Below, one piece after another: positions 7,501 to 14,621 of a stretch of DNA of 64,000 nucleotides (its first letter is position 1; the number at the start of each line of letters is the position of its first letter). The stretch lies in the NCBI RefSeq assembly GCF_042747725.1, contig NZ_JBHZGO010000105.1:248001-312000 (forward strand), in the 5' to 3' direction. Source of the stretch: FACHB-T130 sp042747725. Lineage in GTDB: Bacteria > Cyanobacteriota > Cyanobacteriia > Cyanobacteriales > FACHB-T130. The notes under the pieces were generated by a model. The model made no database searches. It was given only the letters and a program-made list of their open reading frames with translations, and had not been told where the DNA came from. The position numbers were made by a program, and so were the translations under genes.

Positions 7501-8550
7501 CTACTTTCTACCTGCTTTTTCTGACTTGGTTTTATCAGTTTCAGGCTTTTGCTTGATGTGCTTTTTGTTGTAATTTTTAGCTTCTTTATGAGCTTGCTGT
7601 AAAATCTGCTTGAGACTCTCTTCATTACCTGTAAGAGATTTAATTTCAGCTAACAGAGAAGTAAAGCGATCGCTCACAAAATCTTCATGCACAATAAACT
7701 CCTCGCTCATTAAAGTTGCGATCGCGCTTGTAGCAGCTATTTTTACCTCATCCTCATCCAGTGGATCGTGGGAACTTAGTTTATTTTCAGCTTGCAGGTT
7801 GTCATAAATTGCCTGCGTCCATCTGAGATTACTGGTAATTTCACCATCTGCGAATATCACACCGATTAACTCATTCCTAACTCTACCTGTGCGGGTAGTT
7901 TGAGCGCCATAATGTCGGGTTCTGAGAATGTTATTAAATACATACAGAAAACCTGCTTCAGTCGGATCTTTCAGCGTCACAATGCTTGGAAAGAATACTT
8001 GAGGCTTAATATGATCTTGCTGATTAATCCGGCTAGTAATCTCTCCTGGTTTAGAACCATCTTCCCCTTTCGATGCCATTGTCCCATTTTCAAAAGGTGC
8101 ATTGAGAGTGAAAGTTTCGTGAGATTCGTCAAAAGCTGTGATGGAAAATGCAGTATCAACAACAACTTTCGATTTCTCCGAGCCAGAATCGCCGATCGCA
8201 AACCCATAAATAATACAGTCAGGATTATCCATTGCAAACTTAACGTTGTATTCACATTCCTCAGCCGTTATCAATCCATAGTTTCGCAGCAACTCGCGAC
8301 CAACTAAACGTTCTGGGGTAGATTGCTTGCGCTTGAACATCGTTAGACGGCTAATTGCCGCATGGTTTTCTGGTGTAATTCCTGCCCTTACTCGTGCCTT
8401 GTTTAACTCTCCATCTGTTTGAAATAATGGGTAAGACTCAGTAATTCGGACAGTGAGAAAGTGAACGTATTTCCCCATTGGTTTGTAGGGAATTTCAGCG
8501 TGAAAGAACTTCTGGTCGATTGATTTGAGTATTGATTCAACTAATGCCAT
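7501..8550 (-). CDS. csc2: Type I-D Cascade backbone Csc2 (Cas7 family)
   Basis: 349 residues, RAMP-fold subunit that polymerises along the crRNA spacer. The N-terminal block contains HFLTVRITESYPLFQTDGE and ARVRAGITPENHAA; the centre has ILRTRHYGAQTTRTGRVRNELIG. The C-terminus is lysine-rich. Located between the nuclease gene and csc1 with gaps of 33 and 5 bp. Confidence 0.93.
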   Translation of the reverse strand: MALVESILKSIDQKFFHAEIPYKPMGKYVHFLTVRITESYPLFQTDGELNKARVRAGITPENHAAISRLTMFKRKQSTPERLVGRELLRNYGLITAEECEYNVKFAMDNPDCIIYGFAIGDSGSEKSKVVVDTAFSITAFDESHETFTLNAPFENGTMASKGEDGSKPGEITSRINQQDHIKPQVFFPSIVTLKDPTEAGFLYVFNNILRTRHYGAQTTRTGRVRNELIGVIFADGEITSNLRWTQAIYDNLQAENKLSSHDPLDEDEVKIAATSAIATLMSEEFIVHEDFVSDRFTSLLAEIKSLTGNEESLKQILQQAHKEAKNYNKKHIKQKPETDKTKSEKAGRK

Positions 8551-8583
8551 GATCGAATCTCCTAAATACGAGTGTTTGAAAAA

Positions 8584-9192
8584 TTAAGCAATAAGAGCCT
8601 GAACAAGAATCCGCATGAGATGGTCTAAATCGTCGGGAACGCGATAGCTATCAAGTCCTTGATCAAGATGTTTATTAGTGCGATCTAGTTGAGCAAATTC
8701 CCAAATTTTGCCAGTAGTAACTGAACCAATCAGGCGAGTCTGTTGTTGATTTTCTTGCCATTTATCTAAGGCAATTAATTCCGCAAAAAGTTGAGTCATT
8801 CCATAATCTAAATCCTCCTTTTTAGCTTCAATTACTAAGAGGGTATTGCGATTTTTTATCAGATAATCGAAGTAACCTTGTAATTGCTCATTGACTTTAA
8901 TTTGATACTCAATTCTAACTTCAGATTTAGTATAGTGAACTAATTCTAAAATTATCGGAGAAACTAATACTTCTCTGCGACTTGTCTCGTTAGCCAAATC
9001 AAAGTACGGAAGAATTTCATCAAGTCGTTCTTGCAGTTCTTTTAATCGATCTAGATTCTCCTGATATTGGGGTAAATTCAGCCGTTTTCGAGTAAATGTA
9101 TAGCCAAATTCTCCAGCAAAATCTTGAGGGGAAATATTCATCTCAAAATATTTGCTAAAAGTATAAGACTGAGTAGGATCGAGAATAGTCAT
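8584..9192 (-). CDS. PD-(D/E)XK-like nuclease embedded in the cas operon
   Basis: 202 residues with the core pattern of a restriction-endonuclease-like fold: GYFDYLIKN followed by LLVIEAKKEDLDYG, giving the E-x-K catalytic signature, then a helix with QLFAELIAL. Proteins of this kind resemble the N-terminal nuclease part of type I restriction R subunits but stand alone. It starts 3 bp after the cas10d stop and ends 33 bp before csc2, so it is part of the operon although it is not a core type I-D gene. Its role, possibly target or prespacer degradation, is inferred. Confidence 0.75.
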   Translation of the reverse strand: MTILDPTQSYTFSKYFEMNISPQDFAGEFGYTFTRKRLNLPQYQENLDRLKELQERLDEILPYFDLANETSRREVLVSPIILELVHYTKSEVRIEYQIKVNEQLQGYFDYLIKNRNTLLVIEAKKEDLDYGMTQLFAELIALDKWQENQQQTRLIGSVTTGKIWEFAQLDRTNKHLDQGLDSYRVPDDLDHLMRILVQALIA

Positions 9193-9195
9193 AAT

Positions 9196-9675
9196 CTAGT
9201 TTTCCTCAGTTTCGATTTCGGTAATTTCCTCGGATTCATGTTGATGAATATTTTGACGTTCTTTGTCATCTTCAAGACGATAAAGAAACTCACAAGTATC
9301 TCGAATTAAGTTGATTTGACGCCCTGCTAGACGAGCGCGATCGCCTGCAAAAGATTTCTCAAATACCTCCACAACAAAGTACTGAGCAAACTCTAAAATT
9401 GCCTGTCGTTCTTCTTCCCGATTCTTGAATATCCAACGTCCTTCGGCTGTGGACGCATGAACCCGATCCATTAGCTTGAACACTTCAGCCGCCACCATAT
9501 GAACCATTACTTCACCTTGAAAACTTAAATCAGCTTCAAGAATAGTTTTGGCAGCAATATCAATAGGTTTTAATACTGCATTTGCTTTAGGATTGTATCG
9601 CTTATTTGCTCGATAGAATTTGCGATAAAGTTCCGTTAGCTTTTTGGGATGATTGAGATTTGATTCTTCTCCCAC
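9196..9675 (-). CDS. cas11d: Small subunit Cas11d, internal start within cas10d
   Basis: In frame with cas10d, a GTG codon at residue 953 is preceded by GGAGG (9684-9688) with 8 nt spacing, a strong internal ribosome-binding site. Translation would give a 159-residue, mostly helical protein. Independent translation of the type I-D small subunit from the 3' part of cas10d is established for this subtype; the exact start here is read from the sequence. A weaker alternative is the ATG at 9507 with AAGGTGA upstream, giving about 103 residues. Confidence 0.8.
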   Translation of the reverse strand: MGEESNLNHPKKLTELYRKFYRANKRYNPKANAVLKPIDIAAKTILEADLSFQGEVMVHMVAAEVFKLMDRVHASTAEGRWIFKNREEERQAILEFAQYFVVEVFEKSFAGDRARLAGRQINLIRDTCEFLYRLEDDKERQNIHQHESEEITEIETEEN

Positions 9676-12531
9676 GATTAATTCCTCCGAATTTGGATCG
9701 TATTTAGTGTAAGGGTCAAAGCAGGGGTAAAAGTGGTAAGCATAAAGCTTAATTTTCTCAATTCGTGCATTTTCAATTCCCTGATTGCGAACCCATCGAT
9801 TTAGGTAGCTGAATACATAGAGTGGACTGGTTTCAAAATCCTTTGATAGTTCAGTAAATCTACCCCAGTTGGAGTCATAGCCGGACTTACCCTGTCTAGC
9901 ATTGACATCTAAATGTATAGCGTAAGCGGCAGTTAAGACGTTGAGTGGTGCGGGATAAGAGTTACCATTCTCCGTCCAACCTTCAAGGATATAGTCAAGA
10001 CGGAAGCGATCGCGCTTCAGCAACACCCGAAAAGCTTGTGGCGCACTATCCAAAAATACGCTTTCCTCAAACTCAGCCCCATCATTAAACGGTGGAATCG
10101 GCGACTCAGAAACCACTGTTTTGACATCCAGAATCATCGGGAAAGCAAATGCTAACCAAGTAGGCATTACCCAAGACTCGGTATCAGTGCCATCGCGTCC
10201 AGGAGGTAGCGCCATGAAGTAAAATGTCAAGGGCTGGTCTTCTGGATAGGAAAGTTTAAAGGTTCGGTCTTTCCCTGGTTCGATATCTTCGTTAATAAGG
10301 AAAGCGTCTACACTTTGATAGCGATCGCGTTCTAAATTTGCCTGCAAGTCCTTACTAACAAAGTGATTACGGATGCTGGTATCAAAGCGAGTTTGAGCAA
10401 TTCCATTGTATGCCTTTTGCAGAAATTTATTAGTCTCTGGCGTGAAGTAATAAGTGGGATAGAAATAAAGATAGCGATACTTCCCATCCTCAAACTTTTT
10501 ACCCACAGCTTGAGTTTGATTCATCAAAATTTGTCGTAGCATCATTTCAATGCCTGCAATACTAGAAATATTTCGTTTAGCGTTAGAACCTCCCAACATT
10601 TGCTTATTGGTGTAAACCTGGGGAGTGAATAAAACTGCTGACTCCATCTGCTCAGTTACTGTATAAGCAGAATGAGAAATAGAACAAATTAATTGCCGTC
10701 CTCGACTGGATTTTTTTGCAGCATTGTAGTTTGTCAGTTCCTTCAGAAAGATTTCAGCTTGATCGGTGGCTGATTGATTGAACGTATTACCTGGAAGAAT
10801 AATTACGCGATCGCACCAATCTTTTAGATCTTTCCATTCATCAAACAATTCATACTGAGTGATGATTGGTTCAATGACCTCTATCCATCGATTAACAAGA
10901 TTTTGAGAAATCTCACGAACATCTTCCTGTCCCGGATTCCGTTTAAGGTATTGCGCTGCAATGTAATACCAGTCATAAGCAATACCTCCGGTATCTTTTA
11001 GTTGCTGAAGTGCTATGATTGCAGGCTTATGCTCAAACAGCTCAAGAAAGTCAACAGCTATTTCAGTAAGATTGATAGTTGGGATTGGAGGTAGTTCTTT
11101 GTTCTTTTTGAGTACAGTTTTAACCTTATCAAGGTATTCCTTCCAAAACTTTCCAGTGATTAAAGCTCCTAGCTCTGCCAAGTGATCAATACGAACATCT
11201 TCTGCAAAATCTATATCAATGTTCTTATCTAGAGTACTCCTGCGCTGAAACTGAGCCAAGTTAGTAGCTTTATCTGCTGCCTTACTCGTCTTGATTTTGC
11301 TAGACACTGCATCAACGGCAAATAGCATTAAACCTTTAACGTCGAAGAAGAGGTTGTAGTAGTCAGCGTATTTTATGCCAATATTTCCACGACTAAATCC
11401 AACTTTTCGAGCTAAAAGTTGATTAGCACATAGTTTTTTGATGCTAACAACTACGCGATTGGGTAAACCATTTGGAGCAACAGGTGGCGCATCTCTGTGA
11501 GCGAGATAGATGACTCCTGTAGGCAGATACAAGAGTGGTTCGTAGTAAGCTTTATCTTCAGTATTGAGGCTTGTATGTGCCTGCATCACGGCATTGTTGA
11601 CTACATTAGTAAGTACGCCTCGGTTCTCAGCAATGCTATGGTAAGTAAATTTTAGTTGTCCATCACTCAGGCTATGAATTAACTCATTTAGTCTTGTATT
11701 TTCAGCATCCTGGGGATGTTTGATGATAGAGGCTAGGGAATCGGCTAGACAGGTTAAATCTGAAAGACTACGGAGAGTGCGATCGCGTAATTTTGGATTT
11801 AGTCCAAACTCCGAAAAATTCCAGTTCGTATCCCACCGTCGTTGAGCATTATAAGCCACACAAAGCAAATCATCTATATACTCTTTGTAGGCTTCTGAAT
11901 CATCAGGATTGAGGAAGCGATCCAAACCTAGCTGACGGACTTTTTCATCAATAATTTGACGATGCTGTTCTAATGGTAACTTGCGGCAATCAGCAGGCAT
12001 ATCTGGGAACTTTTCAAAGTCATGGAGAATAAACCCAGCTATTACGATTCGCCTTTCTCGTTCTCTCACCACCCGCTGCACAGTAGTATTTAATTTTTCC
12101 AACCGTTGCTCAATTAAATTAGCTGGAAATAGTCCATTGAGTAAATGAGTATTGAGCGATTGATCGCCAGCATTGTCCCGTCGAACTCTATCTTTTCCTT
12201 CCGCTTCATTCTTGCGATCGAGTTCATCAAAAAACTTACCACCTTTTGCAGTAACGCCAATTGCGATTCGTAACAGATTAGGTAATACATACTCTGCAAA
12301 GTCACTCATCACCTGATCATTAGGATTTTGAGTCTGAATTGCCTCCCGTAGTAGCTTGAGTGTCAGTAACTCACGCGCTTGGGGTTCGATAGTGCGATCT
12401 GAGGGTTCAAATTCAGACTCTGAATCATCAGCTTGCAACCAGTTATCTTCTGAGTCATCAGATTGCTCAGAGTTTAAATAATTCTCACTATCAAATAGAT
12501 TTAATTGTTCATCTTTTTTTCTAGAAGCCAT
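9196..12531 (-). CDS. cas10d: Type I-D large subunit Cas10d (Csc3) with HD nuclease
   Basis: 1111-residue large subunit of the I-D complex. The N-terminal HD domain is visible with H129 (LNTHLLNGLF), H170-D171 (GFILHDFEKF) and a later Asp in TCLADSLAS. In type I-D this domain supplies the DNA-cleaving activity that Cas3' lacks. The centre and C-terminus follow the Cas10 architecture; a helical C-terminal part doubles as Cas11d (separate entry). The acidic N-terminal tail (20-45) is unusual. The start lies 29 bp after the preceding small gene. Confidence 0.94.
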   Translation of the reverse strand: MASRKKDEQLNLFDSENYLNSEQSDDSEDNWLQADDSESEFEPSDRTIEPQARELLTLKLLREAIQTQNPNDQVMSDFAEYVLPNLLRIAIGVTAKGGKFFDELDRKNEAEGKDRVRRDNAGDQSLNTHLLNGLFPANLIEQRLEKLNTTVQRVVRERERRIVIAGFILHDFEKFPDMPADCRKLPLEQHRQIIDEKVRQLGLDRFLNPDDSEAYKEYIDDLLCVAYNAQRRWDTNWNFSEFGLNPKLRDRTLRSLSDLTCLADSLASIIKHPQDAENTRLNELIHSLSDGQLKFTYHSIAENRGVLTNVVNNAVMQAHTSLNTEDKAYYEPLLYLPTGVIYLAHRDAPPVAPNGLPNRVVVSIKKLCANQLLARKVGFSRGNIGIKYADYYNLFFDVKGLMLFAVDAVSSKIKTSKAADKATNLAQFQRRSTLDKNIDIDFAEDVRIDHLAELGALITGKFWKEYLDKVKTVLKKNKELPPIPTINLTEIAVDFLELFEHKPAIIALQQLKDTGGIAYDWYYIAAQYLKRNPGQEDVREISQNLVNRWIEVIEPIITQYELFDEWKDLKDWCDRVIILPGNTFNQSATDQAEIFLKELTNYNAAKKSSRGRQLICSISHSAYTVTEQMESAVLFTPQVYTNKQMLGGSNAKRNISSIAGIEMMLRQILMNQTQAVGKKFEDGKYRYLYFYPTYYFTPETNKFLQKAYNGIAQTRFDTSIRNHFVSKDLQANLERDRYQSVDAFLINEDIEPGKDRTFKLSYPEDQPLTFYFMALPPGRDGTDTESWVMPTWLAFAFPMILDVKTVVSESPIPPFNDGAEFEESVFLDSAPQAFRVLLKRDRFRLDYILEGWTENGNSYPAPLNVLTAAYAIHLDVNARQGKSGYDSNWGRFTELSKDFETSPLYVFSYLNRWVRNQGIENARIEKIKLYAYHFYPCFDPYTKYDPNSEELIVGEESNLNHPKKLTELYRKFYRANKRYNPKANAVLKPIDIAAKTILEADLSFQGEVMVHMVAAEVFKLMDRVHASTAEGRWIFKNREEERQAILEFAQYFVVEVFEKSFAGDRARLAGRQINLIRDTCEFLYRLEDDKERQNIHQHESEEITEIETEEN

Positions 12532-12560
12532 GGGTTTTCTCTTTATTTCTTATTTAATGC

Positions 12561-12980
12561 TTATTTTTCTGTAGGCTCAAGTAAGCGATACCGTTCGATA
12601 TATTCCAGAGCAAGGAGACGGATATAGTCCAGAAGCTCAAAGAACTGCTTGATTTTGGGATATTCATCCCCTGACTGGTGATACCAGTTCACAATGCAAT
12701 CGACATCGAATATACTCAACTGGTGCAAGTGGTTAATTGCTTCTTGAGGTTTTTGACGTATGTAGCCGTAATCAGCAATCTGGCTAACGTATCCAGAGAT
12801 ATAAGTTGAAAGAAGTTCTAGCTGGCTCCAAACAGTATGTTTTTCCTCCGATTCCTTCTCGGCTTCCCACAGCTTGCGACGTTCATCTTTCATGGCTTTT
12901 TCGTAAGCAAACAAACGATTTTTAAGCTCGGATAGTCGATTACGCTCAAAGATTTCAGCTTCGCCTTGCTTAATATTCAT
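12561..12980 (-). CDS. Unknown accessory protein upstream of cas10d
   Basis: 139 residues, not recognised. The first 50 residues are charged and likely coiled-coil (KNRLFAYEKAMKDERRKLWE); the rest is helical with aromatic residues. It is 29 bp before cas10d and 21 bp after the preceding gene, so it is in the cas operon. It could be a structural partner or a passenger. Coding status is supported by tight packing and normal composition. Confidence 0.75.
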   Translation of the reverse strand: MNIKQGEAEIFERNRLSELKNRLFAYEKAMKDERRKLWEAEKESEEKHTVWSQLELLSTYISGYVSQIADYGYIRQKPQEAINHLHQLSIFDVDCIVNWYHQSGDEYPKIKQFFELLDYIRLLALEYIERYRLLEPTEK

Positions 12981-13001
12981 AACCCTCCGTTAGTATGTTT
13001 T

Positions 13002-13577
13002 TTAATTATTGAAACCGTAAGTGACAGTTTTGCCCTCTGGCGTTTCAATAAGGTATTCTCCGGTGCTTCTAATCTCCCATCTGACTGTACCCACTTCACT
13101 AGAACCCAAGCGCGGAATTCTGACTGCTTTAGATTTGTCAAATCTTGATGCGTTCCGCAGATAGTCCAAGGGTTCGTAATTTTTTCTGAAAGAGTGGTCG
13201 AGGAGGCTGGCTGCAACATCTGCATAGGTAGCTGGACTCCATTGTTTCATCAGTTCTTGCATTTCATCGATCTCGCCTTGCGTTCTTCCCTCAAATAGTC
13301 GTCGTTCGGATGGTGACAGATTCAGTTCATAGACTTCCTTTATTTGACTGGAGAGTTCTTCAAGTTCAGTCTCGGCTTCCATCAGCAGGTTTTCGCGATC
13401 CAAGCCTACGAAAGGGTTTGCTTCAGCATTAACTTCCATCTCAGCTACTCGCCTATATTTTTCTGATAGCGCACTTAAGCGGTTTGCCAAATCTGTATTT
13501 TCTGGCTTTTCTAAAAATGCTCCATAAATTTCACGAACTTGGTCTATGAGTTCCTGGTCTTCCGATTCGTTGGGCAT
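13002..13577 (-). CDS. Unknown acidic accessory protein in cas operon
   Basis: 191 residues from the ATG giving MPNESEDQELIDQ; the open frame extends 16 codons further only through a TTG. Not recognised. Residues 1-110 are strongly acidic and helical (probable coiled coil); the last 40 look like a small beta domain (RIPRLGSSEVGTVRWEIRST). It starts 22 bp after the DUF433 gene and could be its partner, but it does not resemble the PIN-like toxins usually paired with DUF433. Confidence 0.7.
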   Translation of the reverse strand: MPNESEDQELIDQVREIYGAFLEKPENTDLANRLSALSEKYRRVAEMEVNAEANPFVGLDRENLLMEAETELEELSSQIKEVYELNLSPSERRLFEGRTQGEIDEMQELMKQWSPATYADVAASLLDHSFRKNYEPLDYLRNASRFDKSKAVRIPRLGSSEVGTVRWEIRSTGEYLIETPEGKTVTYGFNN

Positions 13578-13599
13578 CTTTAATGAAGTAGCTTCACCC

Positions 13600-13845
13600 C
13601 TAAAACTCCACTGGTAAGAATTCAACTCGCTCGTGACCGACTAACCGACGCGCATAGACCAAACAAGCTTGCACATCTTCCTGTTCTAACCAGGGATAAC
13701 CCTCCAGCAGAGTCTGGACGTTATCACCCGCCGCCAGCATTCCTAAAATATGCTCAACCGCCAGCCGACGACCCCGAATAATTGGCTTACCGCTAAAGAT
13801 TTTGAGGTTGACTGTAATCCTCTCTAATAGTTTTTGCTCGTTCAT
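13600..13845 (-). CDS. DUF433 protein, VapB-like antitoxin family
   Basis: 81 residues with the DUF433 pattern: a start MNEQKLLERITVN, then FSGKPIIRGRRLAVEHILGMLAAG, VQTLLEGYPWLEQEDVQACLVYA. DUF433 proteins are small helix-turn-helix-like antitoxins. The start is set at this Met because upstream codons in the same frame lack family resemblance. It is placed between the winged-helix gene and the unknown accessory genes in the cas operon; no usual DUF5615 toxin is adjacent. Confidence 0.85.
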   Translation of the reverse strand: MNEQKLLERITVNLKIFSGKPIIRGRRLAVEHILGMLAAGDNVQTLLEGYPWLEQEDVQACLVYARRLVGHERVEFLPVEF

Positions 13846-14040
13846 TGTTGACCTCTGAAATGTTTTGGTGTTTTGACGTTGGAGTAAAGGAGAGGGAAGC
13901 TTTAGTAGAGTTAGCTGCTTTAGGTTTGTTCTTTGGTTGGAGCTTAACCAGCCTGTGCTATCAAGTTTTGCTTTTAGCAAATGGGGGTTAAGATTGCCTA
14001 CGCCTGAACTTAATGCCGCAAGCTGCTCAAGAGCTTCCCT

Positions 14041-14072
14041 CCCTTGTAAGGGACTCTCTGGTTAGCCAGAGA
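14041..14072. other. Two short hairpins between the winged-helix and DUF433 genes
   Basis: CCCTTgtAAGGG (14041-14052) and TCTCTGGttagCCAGAGA (14055-14072) can each form a hairpin in the operon RNA. There is no T-run on the minus strand, so a classic terminator is unlikely. A processing or attenuation site is possible. Confidence 0.45.
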
Positions 14073-14098
14073 AATCCCCACAGGAGCTATGAGATGCG

Positions 14099-14296
14099 TT
14101 ATGCTGCCAGCATCCGATATTCAAATCGGTTGTGGGCAACCTTCCGCTTCTCAATTGAGTAGCCCTTCTTGCGAGCTTCAAACACTGTGTGTCCGAAGCG
14201 CCAGCTAACCTGGTTAGCTAGCTCATCGCTCGAATGCCACTGACCGTCTTTTAGGACTACAATTAATCGCTCAAGATTGGTCAATTTGACAAGCAT
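14099..14296 (-). CDS. Small winged-helix-like protein
   Basis: 65 residues: LERLIVVLKDGQWHSSDELANQVSWRFGHTVFEARKKGYSIEKRKV, the pattern of a minimal winged helix-turn-helix. A very strong ribosome site (AAAGGAGGTGA) lies 8 nt before the ATG. It is the first gene after the candidate promoter at 14390-14418, so it probably heads the operon that includes cas10d to cas2. It may be a DNA-binding regulator of the locus; that is inferred. Confidence 0.85.
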   Translation of the reverse strand: MLVKLTNLERLIVVLKDGQWHSSDELANQVSWRFGHTVFEARKKGYSIEKRKVAHNRFEYRMLAA

Positions 14297-14389
14297 AGTT
14301 ATTTATCACCTCCTTTTAGAATTTTTCTCAAACAAATCCCTCAGCCCAAATGCTTATCATTTCTGGGCTTCAGCGATTTGCTTAATCTG

Positions 14390-14418
14390 AAGGTACTTAA
14401 AGCGATAGCTCATGTCAA
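14390..14418 (-). promoter_or_regulatory. Candidate sigma70-type promoter of the cas10d operon
   Basis: On the minus strand TTGACA (14418-14413) and TACCTT (14395-14390) are separated by 17 nt. The -35 is a perfect consensus, the -10 moderate. It would give a transcript starting about 90 nt before the winged-helix gene. A full-length protospacer beginning at 14443 would cover the -35 box. Confidence 0.6.
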
Positions 14419-14433
14419 GCAAAATTAAAGCAC

Positions 14434-14472
14434 TGACTTATTCAACAATCCATAAGCGTTGACTTATTCAAC
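14434..14472 (-). promoter_or_regulatory. Two PAM-flanked partial targets of the mini-CRISPR spacer
   Basis: TGACTTATTCAAC occurs twice (14434-14446 and 14460-14472). Read on the minus strand each is GTT followed by GAATAAGTC, which equals the first 9 nt of the spacer starting at 14551. GTT fits the GTN PAM of type I-D systems. At the first site matching resumes after two mismatches (7 further matches, 16 of 18); at the second, further scattered matches follow. Both sites sit upstream of and over the -35 box of the candidate operon promoter. Confidence 0.75.
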
Positions 14473-14513
14473 CCTCTCATGACATCCTTGACAAAGAACA
14501 TCTCATTTCACGG

Positions 14514-14621
14514 GTTGCAGGAATCTCAAATCCCTATCAGGGATTGAAAGGAATAAGTCTGCGCTTATTGCCGTAAGCTTCCCTGCTAAACTAACCCCTA
14601 ATCCCTATCAGGGATTGAAAC
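14514..14621 (+). CRISPR. Two-repeat, one-spacer mini-CRISPR
   Basis: Two 37-nt repeat-like units (14514-14550 and 14585-14621) share the palindromic 3' part AATCCCTATCAGGGATTGAAA. The first keeps a GTTGCA 5' end as in other cyanobacterial repeats; the second is degenerate in its 5' half. The single spacer is 34 nt (14551-14584). Orientation by the GAAAC end is rightward. The last base of repeat 2 overlaps the stop codon of cas3'. A TTGACA hexamer at 14488-14493 could be part of its promoter, but no good -10 follows. The spacer matches the neighbouring operon promoter rather than looking like a random foreign sequence. Confidence 0.85.

Noticed and set aside
14012..14040. TGCCGCAAGCT near the 3' half of the mini-CRISPR spacer (TGCCGTAAGCT)
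   Set aside because: About 11 nt with a mismatch and no repeat or PAM logic; too short to separate from chance, though worth remembering.
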